Positions 34,557 to 42,970 of a stretch of DNA of 64,000 bases are shown piece after piece. Position 1 is the stretch's first letter; each line of letters opens with the position of its first letter. The notes below the pieces were generated by a model that did no database searches, was not told the origin of the DNA, and was given only the letters and a program-made list of their open reading frames with translations. Origin of the DNA: Streptomyces sp. NBC_01231. GTDB lineage: Bacteria; Actinomycetota; Actinomycetes; Streptomycetales; Streptomycetaceae. The stretch is from contig CP108521.1 in NCBI GenBank assembly GCA_035999765.1, positions 10,106,001 to 10,170,000 of the forward strand. Direction: 5' to 3'. The translations under genes and the position numbers were made by a program.

Positions 34557-35975
34557 GTGAGGATTGCGCAAGTCGATCAAGACACTGACGGCCGTCGGCA
34601 GCAGCGTGACCGAGCTGTCCGCGAGGCGGTGCGGGCCGGTCTGATCGGCCCCGCCCATGTGGCGGCGGGATTCTTGGACGCCGACGGGATCCAGGAGTCC
34701 GTGCGCGACCTCCGACGAGCCTTTGGCGACGCGCCAGTGCTGCACACGTTCGCCGCCAAGGCCGCGCCTTTGGTCCCCGTGCTGCGCCTGCTCGCCCGGT
34801 CCGGCATGGGGTGCGAGGTCGCCAGCCCGGGCGAACTCGCCCAGGCCGTCGCTGCCGACTTCCCACCGGAACGCATCGTGCTGGACTCACCCGCGAAGAC
34901 CCGTGCCGAGCTGGCCGACGCGCTCGCCTTGGGAGTGGCGGTGAACGCCGACAACTTTCCCGAGTTGGACCGCATCGGCGAACTACTCGCTGTGAGCGAG
35001 AGCACCTCGGTGCTCGGGCTGCGGATCAACCCACAGGTCGGCGCCGGAGCCATCGACGCGATGAGCACCGCCTCGCTCAGCTCGAAGTTCGGCGTGCCAC
35101 TGCGAGATGCCGGAGCACGGAAGCGCATCCTCAAGGCTTTCGCCGAGCTGCCCTGGCTCACTCGGCTGCACGTGCACGTCGGTTCGCAAGGCTGCTCCCT
35201 GGAGCTCATCGGCCAGGGAGTGCGCGCCGCGTACGAACTAGCCGAGGAGATCAACGCGATGGCGGGCCGGCAGCAGGTGACCAGTCTGGATATCGGCGGT
35301 GGCCTGCCGGTCAACTTCGACGACGACGAGATCCGCCCGACCTACGCGGACTACGTCCGGCAGCTGCGCGCCTCCGTTCCCGAACTCCTGGGCGGGCGCT
35401 ACGACCTGGTAACCGAGTTCGGTCGTTCACTGGTCGCCAAGAACGGCTTCACGGCCGCGGTCGTGGAGTACACCAAAGACGCCGGCGGCCGCCGCATCGC
35501 GCTGACACACGCGGGCGCGCACATCGCCACCCGCACCGTCTTCATGCCGGAGGCGTGGCCGCTGCGGATCGCGGTGTACGACTCCGACGGCAGGCCCAAG
35601 CTTGCTCCGGAGCGGGTCCAGGATGTCGCGGGCCCGTGCTGTTTCGCCGGGGACCTCGTAGCCCGCCGACGCAAGCTGCCCGAACTGGCACCTGGGGACG
35701 TCGTGGTGCTGCTGGACACCGGCGGTTACTACTTCTCCTCCCCCTGGTCGTACAACAGTCTCGCCCGGCCCGCCGTACACGGCTTCACCACACGCGAATT
35801 GGACATACGGTTCGCCGCGGTCCGCCCGGAACAGACCCTCGTCGAGATCCTGGCGGAAAGCGGCGTCGACCAGGCAGACGCACTCCTCTTCAGTGACGTG
35901 GACAGCACCCCGGCCCACGCGGGCACCCCGGCCCCCGCGCGATGTGTACAGACAGAAGCCCGATCGTGGCACTGA
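34557..35975 (+). CDS. Fold-type III PLP-dependent decarboxylase/racemase-like enzyme
   Basis: The GTG start at 34557 is set by AAGGAGG at 34541-34547. The 472-residue product resembles diaminopimelate/ornithine decarboxylases and Y4yA-type relatives. It has FAAKAAPL with K68 as the PLP Schiff-base lysine, HVHVGSQG, the phosphate-binding SLDIGGGLPVNF, VTEFGRSLVAKNG, and PCCFAGD in place of the LysA GPxCES D block. It opens an operon with an N-acyl-D-amino-acid deacylase and an amino acid importer. A role in D-amino-acid decarboxylation or racemisation is therefore more likely than lysine synthesis. Substrate not determinable. Confidence 0.85.
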   Translation: MRIAQVDQDTDGRRQQRDRAVREAVRAGLIGPAHVAAGFLDADGIQESVRDLRRAFGDAPVLHTFAAKAAPLVPVLRLLARSGMGCEVASPGELAQAVAADFPPERIVLDSPAKTRAELADALALGVAVNADNFPELDRIGELLAVSESTSVLGLRINPQVGAGAIDAMSTASLSSKFGVPLRDAGARKRILKAFAELPWLTRLHVHVGSQGCSLELIGQGVRAAYELAEEINAMAGRQQVTSLDIGGGLPVNFDDDEIRPTYADYVRQLRASVPELLGGRYDLVTEFGRSLVAKNGFTAAVVEYTKDAGGRRIALTHAGAHIATRTVFMPEAWPLRIAVYDSDGRPKLAPERVQDVAGPCCFAGDLVARRRKLPELAPGDVVVLLDTGGYYFSSPWSYNSLARPAVHGFTTRELDIRFAAVRPEQTLVEILAESGVDQADALLFSDVDSTPAHAGTPAPARCVQTEARSWH

Positions 35976-36121
35976 CCGAGGTTGCGACGACACCCGCTCG
36001 CCGTATGCCCGCGGCCAAGCAGGCGGCACCCTACGCCGTTGCCGTAGCGGGACTGATCGCCACACCGACACTCGGCTTCGTTGTCGGTACCCGAACCCAA
36101 CTCCACTGCGAAGGAAGAAAG

Positions 36122-37750
36122 TTGAACGAATTCGATGTACTCGCCGTCGGCGGTACCGTCATCGACGGGACCGGCGGCCCGGTCCGACGGGCAGATGTCG
36201 GCATCCGGGACGACCGCATCGTCTTCCTCGGACGGGCCACGCCTCACGCCACCGCACGGGAGGTACTCGACTGCACCGGCCACGTCGTCGCGCCCGGCTT
36301 TGTCGACCTGCACTCGCACGCCGACTACACCGTGTGCGACGCGCCCAGCGCCGAAACGTGCATCAGACAGGGCGTCACCACCATCGTCACGGGCAACTGC
36401 GGCGCTTCCCCCTTCCCCATCACCCCCGAGCGGCGACACGCGTGGCACACCACGCTCGCACGCGGCAACCTCAGCACCGCCGACATGCCCTGGGAGGACT
36501 TCGACGGATTCGCACGCGCGGTGGAGGACGCCGAACCGTGCGTCAACCTCGCCGCCCTCGTCGGCCACGCGGCCCTCCGCGTGGCCGCTGTTGGCACCGA
36601 ACGGCGCCCCGCGACAGCCGACGAGACCGCCCTCATGCGCAAGCTCCTCGCCAGGGCTGCCGAACAGGGGGTGTTCGGTCTGTCCACCGGACTCATCTAT
36701 GCCCCCGGGTCGTTCGCCGACACCGACGAGGTCGTGGCGCTGGCCACCGAGGCTCGGCAGGCCGGACTGCTCTACAGCACCCATATACGCGACGAGGGCG
36801 ACCATCTCGTCGAGGCCGTGACCGAAGCTCTGGAAACCGCCCGACGCAGCGGCGTGCGCCTACAGATCTCGCACCTCAAGGCCCTGGGCCCCGCCAACCA
36901 CGGCAAGGTGCGCGAGGCGCTGACCCTCATCGACTCCGCTGTCGCGGAAGGAGTGGACGTGGCGTGCGATGTCTACCCCTACGCCGCCTCCTCCACCCGG
37001 CTCACCTCGCGCCTTCCCGACTGGGCGCTGGACGGCGGTCGCGACGCGCTCCTCGCCCGACTGGAGAACCCGAAGACCCGCGAGGCGATCGCTTCGGAGC
37101 TCCGGGCGAAGACCGGACACACCTTCCTTCCCGAAAGTACCGTCATCGCTTCGATGCCGCCGGGCCGCTACTCCTCGTGGGTGGGAAGCACGGTCCAGGA
37201 CATCGCCGCCGCCACTGGCCGCGATCCGGCCGAGGCATCCCTCGACGTACTGCGCGCGCACAAGGCCCTGGTCTGGATGGTCAACCATGCGATGTCCGAG
37301 GCGGATGTGGAAACAGTGCTGCGCCACCACCGCAGCGCAGTCGCCAGTGACAGCTGGGTACTGGACACCGCCACCGACGGAACCCCCCACCCCCGTCACT
37401 TCGGTACGTTCGCCCGGGTCCTGTCCCGGTACACCCGCGACGGCCAGGTCCTCACGCTCCGGGAGTCCGTCCGCAAGATGAGCGCGCTGCCCGCCGCCCG
37501 CCTCGGCCTCACCGACCGAGGCATCCTGAGCGAAGGAATGGTCGCCGACCTCGCCGTTTTCGATCCCGAGACGGTCAGCGACACCGCCACCTTTGACGCA
37601 CCGCTGTCCTATGCCGTGGGCACTCGTCACGTCCTCGTCAACGGCCGCCCCGTACTGCGTGATGGCGTCCTCACGAAGCACCGTCCTGGCACGGTGCTCC
37701 GCAAGACGGCCGTGCGCTCCCTCTCCCACCACACAAGGAGGTCCCCGTGA
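36122..37750 (+). CDS. N-acyl-D-amino-acid deacylase (amidohydrolase superfamily)
   Basis: The enzyme hydrolyses N-acyl-D-amino acids to D-amino acids. The frame contains FDVLAVGGTVIDGTGGPVRR, the zinc HxH site LHSHADYT, TTIVTGNCGASPF, LQISHLKALG and VYPYAASSTRL, all D-aminoacylase hallmarks. The frame is open from ATG 35942, inside the previous gene. The 60 extra residues do not resemble the family, and TTG 36122 has GAAGGAAG at 36109-36116, giving a 542-residue protein of usual length. It lies downstream of the PLP enzyme and upstream of the amino-acid transporter, forming a D-amino-acid salvage set. Confidence 0.88.
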   Translation: MNEFDVLAVGGTVIDGTGGPVRRADVGIRDDRIVFLGRATPHATAREVLDCTGHVVAPGFVDLHSHADYTVCDAPSAETCIRQGVTTIVTGNCGASPFPITPERRHAWHTTLARGNLSTADMPWEDFDGFARAVEDAEPCVNLAALVGHAALRVAAVGTERRPATADETALMRKLLARAAEQGVFGLSTGLIYAPGSFADTDEVVALATEARQAGLLYSTHIRDEGDHLVEAVTEALETARRSGVRLQISHLKALGPANHGKVREALTLIDSAVAEGVDVACDVYPYAASSTRLTSRLPDWALDGGRDALLARLENPKTREAIASELRAKTGHTFLPESTVIASMPPGRYSSWVGSTVQDIAAATGRDPAEASLDVLRAHKALVWMVNHAMSEADVETVLRHHRSAVASDSWVLDTATDGTPHPRHFGTFARVLSRYTRDGQVLTLRESVRKMSALPAARLGLTDRGILSEGMVADLAVFDPETVSDTATFDAPLSYAVGTRHVLVNGRPVLRDGVLTKHRPGTVLRKTAVRSLSHHTRRSP

Positions 37751-38013
37751 GTTCCACCCTCGTCCAGTCACAGCCGACTGAGCCCCAGTCGAGAGCCTTG
37801 CACACCGCGTTCCGGGAACTTCGTAACCTTTCCGCCGCCGGCCACCATCCTCATCGTCGGCTTCGGTATCGCCGTCAGCGAGGCGAGCCGGCTGTTCCCC
37901 GCGCCGCTGTGCAGCACATACCCGACCTTCGCGCTGTCGATGACGGTGATGGGACGGTCCGCTCGGAGTTCCACGCCTCCGATTCTTCCTTCGCGCCTGG
38001 TCAGGAGTCGTGA
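37747..38013 (+). CDS. Unrecognised short ORF, possibly a gene remnant
   Basis: A GTG overlaps the deacylase stop (GTGA, 37747-37750) and the frame ends at 38013, touching the permease start. The 88 codons begin plausibly but turn rich in His and Arg after residue 30. A different frame in the same stretch reads FPPPATILIVGFGIAVSEAS, which looks more protein-like and hydrophobic. This suggests a frameshifted or deleted small gene. No family could be recognised. Confidence 0.25.
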   Translation: MSSTLVQSQPTEPQSRALHTAFRELRNLSAAGHHPHRRLRYRRQRGEPAVPRAAVQHIPDLRAVDDGDGTVRSEFHASDSSFAPGQES

Positions 38014-38816
38014 TGACCCTCTCGTCCCCTGTCTCTTTGGCTTCGAATGCTCTGGCCGACACGTTCTTCGACTGGGGCGTGATCGCCGAGACGTTTCCGC
38101 GGTTGATCTCCGAGGGCCTGCTGAACACGTTGACGATCGCCGCAGGGGCCATCGTGCTCGGTGTGGTCATCGCTCTGGCGGCCGCGATGCTGCTGCTGTC
38201 GAACCGATGGTGGGTGAGGCTGGCCGCCCGGCTCTACGTCGACGTCTTCCGCGGCCTTCCGGTGATCATCACGGTGATGCTGGTCGGTGTGGGCCTGCCC
38301 GCCGCCGGGATCCGCCCCTTCGGCACCGACCCCCTCGGCTACGCGGTCCTGGCGATCGGCATCATCTCCGGCGCGTACACCGCGGAGATCTTCCGCTCCG
38401 GCATCCAGAGCGTCGATCCCGGCCAGTTGCAGGCCGCCCGCAGCCTGGGTCTGAGCTATCTCAAGGCGATGCGCCTGGTCGTGGTGCCGCAGGGCATCCG
38501 CCGCGTGCTGCCCGCCATGACCGGCCAGTTCGTCAAGGACATCAAGGAAAGCTCGCTCGTCTACCTCCTCGGCCTAGCCGTCGGACAGCGCGAGCTCTAC
38601 TTCATCGCCCAGGAGGAGGTCGCCCGTACCTACAACTCCTCACCCCTGATCGCCGCGGGCATCTGCTACCTCGCGCTGACCATCCCCATGACCTACTTCG
38701 TGAACTACCTGGACCGGCGGCTGCGTGAAGGCCCGCGCCCCGACAAGACACCGGCCTCGGCCGATCCGGACCTGCCCACCACTCCGCTCCAGCCTGCCGG
38801 AGGAGAAGCCCGATGA
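38013..38816 (+). CDS. Polar amino acid ABC transporter permease
   Basis: The approximately 267-residue HisM/GlnP-type permease has about five membrane segments. Its EAA-type loop has [20 protein letters not shown] followed by QGIRRVLPA near residues 145-175. The N-terminal segment contains [17 protein letters not shown], the usual start of this family. GTG 38010 and ATG 38013 are both in frame, with CAGGAG at 38002-38007. The stop overlaps the ATPase start (ATGA). It probably works as a homodimer, importing an amino acid or derivative for the deacylase and PLP enzyme upstream. Confidence 0.93.
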   Translation: MTLSSPVSLASNALADTFFDWGVIAETFPRLISEGLLNTLTIAAGAIVLGVVIALAAAMLLLSNRWWVRLAARLYVDVFRGLPVIITVMLVGVGLPAAGIRPFGTDPLGYAVLAIGIISGAYTAEIFRSGIQSVDPGQLQAARSLGLSYLKAMRLVVVPQGIRRVLPAMTGQFVKDIKESSLVYLLGLAVGQRELYFIAQEEVARTYNSSPLIAAGICYLALTIPMTYFVNYLDRRLREGPRPDKTPASADPDLPTTPLQPAGGEAR

Positions 38817-39625
38817 CCCCTGCCACCGCCGGTCCGAACCCGGTCGCCCCCCTGCCCGAAGCCGAGACCGAAGCCGCGCCCCGGACACCGGACGACCTCG
38901 CCGCCCTGCGGGTCAAAGGGCTCAGCAAGAGCTACGGCTCCCACACCGTGGTATGCGAGGTCACCCTCGATGTGCAGCGCGGAGAGACCCTCTGTGTGAT
39001 CGGCCCGTCCGGCTCGGGCAAGTCCACCCTGCTGAAGTGCCTGAACCTGCTGGAGATCCCCGACTGTGGTGAGATCTGGCTCGGCGAGACCTGTCTGACC
39101 GCGCCGGACGCCGACGTCGACGCCGCCCGCTCCCGCGTCGGCATGGTCTTCCAGCACTTCAACCTCTTCCCGCACATGAGCGTCGAGCGCAACGTCAGCC
39201 TCGCCCTGACCTCGGTCAAGGGCATGGGCCGCGAACAGGCACGCGCCACCGCACGACGCCGCCTCGAGGAGGTCGGCCTCGCCGCCTTTGCCGAGCAGCG
39301 GCCCAGCCGGCTGTCCGGCGGGCAGCAGCAGCGCGTGGCCATCGCCCGCGCTCTGGCCATGGAGCCGGAGGTGATGCTCTTCGACGAGGCCACCTCCGCC
39401 CTCGACCCCGAACTGGTCAAGGACGTACTCGCCGTGATGCGGGATCTCGCATCGGGCGGCATGACCATGGCCGTCGTCACCCACGAAATGGGCTTCGCCC
39501 GGGAGGCCGCCGACCGCGTCGCCTTCATGTGCGACGGCCGCCTCGCCGAGATCGGCACCCCCGACCGGATCTTCGAAAGCGCCGAACACCCCCGGCTGCG
39601 CCAGTTCCTCTCCCAAATCCTCTGA
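38813..39625 (+). CDS. Polar amino acid ABC transporter ATP-binding protein (GlnQ-like)
   Basis: The 270-residue ATPase has Walker [11 protein letters not shown]-loop [17 protein letters not shown] signature [15 protein letters not shown], Walker [15 protein letters not shown] and the switch H in VVTHEMGFA. The first 35 residues form an Ala/Pro/Glu-rich extension not needed for function. It is translationally coupled to the permease. QHFNLFPH and the HEMGFA switch are typical of the glutamine/histidine/arginine importer ATPases. Confidence 0.96.
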   Translation: MTPATAGPNPVAPLPEAETEAAPRTPDDLAALRVKGLSKSYGSHTVVCEVTLDVQRGETLCVIGPSGSGKSTLLKCLNLLEIPDCGEIWLGETCLTAPDADVDAARSRVGMVFQHFNLFPHMSVERNVSLALTSVKGMGREQARATARRRLEEVGLAAFAEQRPSRLSGGQQQRVAIARALAMEPEVMLFDEATSALDPELVKDVLAVMRDLASGGMTMAVVTHEMGFAREAADRVAFMCDGRLAEIGTPDRIFESAEHPRLRQFLSQIL

Positions 39626-39655
39626 ACCGCCCTCCCAGCACAGAAAGTCCCAGCC

Positions 39656-40528
39656 ATGCACATTTCCCGTAGAACACTGCTCGTCGGCGCCGTCACCACC
39701 GCGCTGCTGCTCCCCCTCACCGCCTGCGGCGGCAACAGCAATGCAGCGGACTCCGGAACAGCCAAGTACAAGGACCTGGTCAACCCCGGTGTGATCACCG
39801 CGAGCACTGTGTCCGAACAGCCGCCCTTCGCGGTCACCGACGAGTCGGGCAAGCCCAGCGGATTCGCTATCGATCTGATGAACGAGGCAGCCAAGCGCCT
39901 CGGCGTGAAGGTCCAGTACAAGGCCACGAGCCTGCAGGGCGCGCTCACCGGCCTGACCGCCAACCAGTACGACATCGGGGTCGGCGGGTTCATCGCCGCC
40001 CCCGAGCGCAGGAAACAGGTCGACTTCACCACCCCGTACTACTGGGGCTTCACCAAAATCCTGACCCGGAAGGGCGACAAGCAGACCAAGCTGTCGGACT
40101 TCGACGGCAAGCGGGTCGGGGTCGTCAGCGGCTCAGTGCAGGAGGACTATATGGACAAGCGCATGCCGGACGTGCGTAAGGTGAACTTCAAGGACCACAC
40201 AGCGCTCGTCACCCAGCTGCTCTCCAAAAGCATCGACGCTGCCATTCTCGGTGGTGGCGTCGCGGACACATACGCCGCGAAGTCGCCGGTACGCATCGCC
40301 GTCACACGGGAAGCCCCCCAGGGCACCGCCTTCCCCATGCGCAAGGACGGTGACCCGAAGCTGCTCAAGGACATCGACACCCAGATCAACGCGATGATCG
40401 ACGACGGAACCTACATCAAGCTCTACAAGAAGTACTTCCAGGACCCGGTCAGCGCCGACCTGATCAAGGAACGACCCAAGCTCGCGAAGCAGGTCGAGAA
40501 CACCAGCCTGGCCCCTTCCGAGAAGTGA
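39656..40528 (+). CDS. Amino acid ABC transporter substrate-binding lipoprotein
   Basis: The 290-residue extracellular binding protein has a lipoprotein signal peptide (SRRTLLVGAVTTALLLP then lipobox LTAC, C24) with twin arginines. A family-3 solute-binding domain follows: GVITASTVSEQPPFAVTDES, GFAIDLMNEAAKRLGV, DIGVGGFIAAPERRKQVDFT and DGKRVGVVSGS. Its last base is also the first base of a 377-bp IS701 fragment, so the insertion has landed right at the stop codon and may have formed it. The C-terminus (KYFQDPVSADLIKE) otherwise looks complete. Confidence 0.94.
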   Translation: MHISRRTLLVGAVTTALLLPLTACGGNSNAADSGTAKYKDLVNPGVITASTVSEQPPFAVTDESGKPSGFAIDLMNEAAKRLGVKVQYKATSLQGALTGLTANQYDIGVGGFIAAPERRKQVDFTTPYYWGFTKILTRKGDKQTKLSDFDGKRVGVVSGSVQEDYMDKRMPDVRKVNFKDHTALVTQLLSKSIDAAILGGGVADTYAAKSPVRIAVTREAPQGTAFPMRKDGDPKLLKDIDTQINAMIDDGTYIKLYKKYFQDPVSADLIKERPKLAKQVENTSLAPSEK

Positions 40529-40904
40529 CGACTGGGCCGTCATCGACCTCGCCGAGCCGGCCTCGGGTCACCACCAGCTGCTGATCCGCCGCAACCGCAG
40601 CACCGGTGAACTCGCCTACTACCGCTGCCACTCCACCACGCCGGCATCCCTGGCCGCCCTGGTCAGGGTCGCGGGTTCCAGATGGCGGGTGGAGGAGACC
40701 TTCCAAACGGAGAAAGGACTGGCCGGACTGGATGAACACCAGGTCCGCCGCTACCCCTCCTGGGCCCGCTGGGTCACCCTCGCGATGCTGGCCCACGCCT
40801 TCCTCGCCGTCGTCCGCGCCGACGAACACGCACACCGACCCACGCCGGACGACCTGATCCCGCTGTCCTGCAACGAGATCTGCCGCCTGTTCATCGCACT
40901 CGTC
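40528..40904 (+). mobile_element. 377-bp fragment of the IS701 transposase gene
   Basis: This stretch appears identical to the complement of 31494-31870 when compared by eye. It includes codons for RVEETFQTEKG and CNEICRLFIALV, but lacks both gene ends. The copies are inverted relative to each other and enclose about 8.6 kb. It provides the only recognised mobile-element boundary to the right of the D-amino-acid cluster. Confidence 0.9.
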
Positions 40905-41245
40905 GCCTCGTCCAGCCGGCCGGGACGCTCGCCGATCCGGTCATCACCCGGTGCGTCGGTGGCCGCCGCGGCGGCGTGCCCGTGCAGCTGCATGTGGAGC
41001 GTTCCGGGCGTGTCGATATCAGCCGCGTGTAGACGATCGCCGGTGGCTGCCCATTGCGTGGGAGGGCCCGTTCGCGCCTTCACTCCCTTGGGTCGCCCTC
41101 TCGCAAGCCAGGTGAGGGTCTTCGCGTCTCTCCTGCCTGCCCATCCGGTCCGTGCCGCCGCGTCGGCGGGCGCAGTTCAGCCCAGCCTGAAGCCGGCCGG
41201 TGATGCGTGCCCGGGATCAGTTCCCTGCTTGAGCTTGTGCATTGG
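40905..41245. other. Non-coding stretch after the IS701 fragment
   Basis: No convincing coding region, RNA gene or repeat was found in these 341 bases. The frames present lack ribosome-binding sites and family motifs. It probably contains debris of the insertion and the promoter of the following SDR gene. Confidence 0.5.
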
Positions 41246-41292
41246 AAACCGATCGGTTTACAGTGAGGGCAAGGCGGAACCGATCGGTTTCC
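41246..41292. promoter_or_regulatory. Two TetR-type operators upstream of the SDR gene
   Basis: AAACCGATCGGTTT (41246-41259) is a perfect 14-bp palindrome. A second, GGAACCGATCGGTTTCC (41276-41292), is nearly perfect, with centres 31 bp apart, about three DNA turns. The same 14-bp palindrome stands before the TetR gene at 44499-44512, which identifies the likely regulator. The sites are 20-66 bp before the SDR start. Confidence 0.85.
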
Positions 41293-41311
41293 TTCAGGAG
41301 TTCGGGAGTGC

Positions 41312-42127
41312 ATGATGACGACGAATCGGCCGGTGGCCCTCGTGACGGGCGCGTCCTCCGGCATCGGCAAGGAAGCCGCGCTCGCGCTGGTCGCGGCTGG
41401 TTTCGAGGTGGCCGGCACAGGCCGGGACACCTCACGTGTCGCCCCGCTCCAGGGTGTGACGTTCCTCGACCTCGACGTGGTCAGTGACAAGTCGGTCACC
41501 GCCGTGGTCCAGCAGGTGATCGAGCGGTTCGGGCGGATCGACGTCCTGGTCAACAACGCCGGCATCGGCTCGATAGGCGCGGCCGAGGAAACCTCCGTCG
41601 CGCAGGCCCAGGGCGTCTTCGACGTCAACGTCTTCGGGGTCATGCGCATGGTGAAGGAGGTCCTGCCGCACATGCGCGCCCAGGGGCGCGGGCGCATCAT
41701 CAACCTCTCGTCAGTGCAGGGGTTCATCCCCGCTCCCTACATGGCCGTCTACGGCGCGTCCAAGCATGCGGTCGAGGGCTACACCGAGTCGCTGGACCAC
41801 GAGGTCCGGGAGTACGGCGTCCGGGCGCTTCTCGTCGAACCCGCCTACACCAGGACCGGATTCGAGACCAACAGCGCGAAGCCCGACACGCCCCTGCAGA
41901 CCTACGCGGACCAGCGGCGCGTCTTCGACCGCCTGATGGCGGAGGCGATCAAGGACGGCGACGACCCCGCCGTCGTCGCCAAGGCGATCGTCGCGGCAGC
42001 GACCGACGCGAAGCCGAAGCTGCGTTACGCCGCCGGCCCCATGGCCGGACGCGCACGCATACTCCGCTTTGTTCCTGCGTGGGCCTTCGACAGGCAGATC
42101 CGCAAGATGAACAAGCTGACCGCCTGA
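41312..42127 (+). CDS. Short-chain dehydrogenase/reductase (SDR)
   Basis: The 271-residue SDR has TGASSGIG, VLVNNAGIG, NLSSVQG and the active YGASK. The later VEPAYTRTGF segment and long C-terminal helix (MAGRARILRFVPAWAFDRQI) are typical of the oxidoreductase/retinol-dehydrogenase-like SDRs often regulated by TetR in Streptomyces. Two GATCGG operators lie immediately upstream. A C-terminal fragment of a paralogue persists at 45.15 kb after the TetR gene. Substrate unknown; a detoxification role fits the context. Confidence 0.93.
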   Translation: MMTTNRPVALVTGASSGIGKEAALALVAAGFEVAGTGRDTSRVAPLQGVTFLDLDVVSDKSVTAVVQQVIERFGRIDVLVNNAGIGSIGAAEETSVAQAQGVFDVNVFGVMRMVKEVLPHMRAQGRGRIINLSSVQGFIPAPYMAVYGASKHAVEGYTESLDHEVREYGVRALLVEPAYTRTGFETNSAKPDTPLQTYADQRRVFDRLMAEAIKDGDDPAVVAKAIVAAATDAKPKLRYAAGPMAGRARILRFVPAWAFDRQIRKMNKLTA

Positions 42128-42177
42128 CACCCGCCACCCCACGCACCCCATCGCGCCGTTGACACCGGGAGAGACCC

Positions 42178-42720
42178 ATGTCTGAGCCCCCGCACGCCGC
42201 CGCTACCGTCGCGAGTTGGCGCGCCGCCTCAGAACGCGGTGACGTCGAGGCCGCGGTCGCGTGCCTGAGCCGGGACGTCGTGCTCAGCTCGCCGCTCACC
42301 GAGCAGTACCGCTTCGAGGGACCTGACCAGCTGCGCGATTTCCTGACCTCGGCGTTCATGGCGGTCGAGGACATCCGCTTCCACACTCAGACCGTCGAGG
42401 GCGACGCGTACGCACTGTTCTACCGGGCGCGGGTGGGTTCCCAGCCGTTCGAGGAGGCGCAACTGCTGCGGCTCGACGGCGAGGCACGCATCAAGGAGAT
42501 CACCCTCTTCGGGCGTCCGATGCCGGGCCTTACCGCCCTGATGATCAGCGCGGGGTCGGAGCTCGCCCGCCGGCAGGGCCGCCGGGGCGTCGCGGCCCTC
42601 ATGCGCGCCAGCGCCGCGCCTGTGCACGCGATGGTCACCTTCGGGGACCGCCGCTTGGTCCCGCTGACCCGGCCGGCAGCCCGGCGGGACCTGAGAGCAT
42701 CAGGTCCACGGGGCGTTTGA
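42178..42720 (+). CDS. SnoaL-like / NTF2-fold protein
   Basis: The 180-residue protein begins with an NTF2-like fold (ASWRAASERGDVEAAVACLS; FEGPDQLRDFLTSAFMAVED) that matches SnoaL-like polyketide cyclase and limonene-hydrolase-like domains. It is followed by a variable C-terminal tail with GLTALMISAGSELARRQGRR. GGGAGAG precedes the ATG. It lies 50 bp downstream of the SDR in the same TetR-controlled unit. The NTF2 pocket may bind a small ligand, but no catalytic residues are assigned. Confidence 0.82.
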   Translation: MSEPPHAAATVASWRAASERGDVEAAVACLSRDVVLSSPLTEQYRFEGPDQLRDFLTSAFMAVEDIRFHTQTVEGDAYALFYRARVGSQPFEEAQLLRLDGEARIKEITLFGRPMPGLTALMISAGSELARRQGRRGVAALMRASAAPVHAMVTFGDRRLVPLTRPAARRDLRASGPRGV

Positions 42721-42970
42721 CCCCGTTCCCTTCCAGGAGTTGGCGGTAGCCGCAGGCGATGTCCTCGGCGGACAGCTTCGGGTCGCAGGAACGCAGGCCA
42801 CCCGCGCCAGACCCTAGGGCGAGACCCCCACCGACCTCACTGCGGACGACGTCCCGCACTTCCTCTTCATGGGTCCTCCGATTCCGCGGCGGCGCCGAGG
42901 GTCGCGGGACCGCAAGGGAGCTGTCCGGCCTTCTCTGATGTGAGTGTGTTGTCCGAGACCGGAGTAAGTC

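Noticed and set aside
35942..36121. 60-residue N-terminal extension of the D-aminoacylase from ATG 35942
   Set aside because: The extension has no family similarity and overlaps the upstream gene; TTG 36122 has a good ribosome-binding site and gives the normal length.
42721..42970. Coding-like stretch in the gap between the SnoaL-like and DUF3533 genes
   Set aside because: The - strand shows a short run that could be the end of a protein, but no family could be named and there is no start or support; left unannotated.
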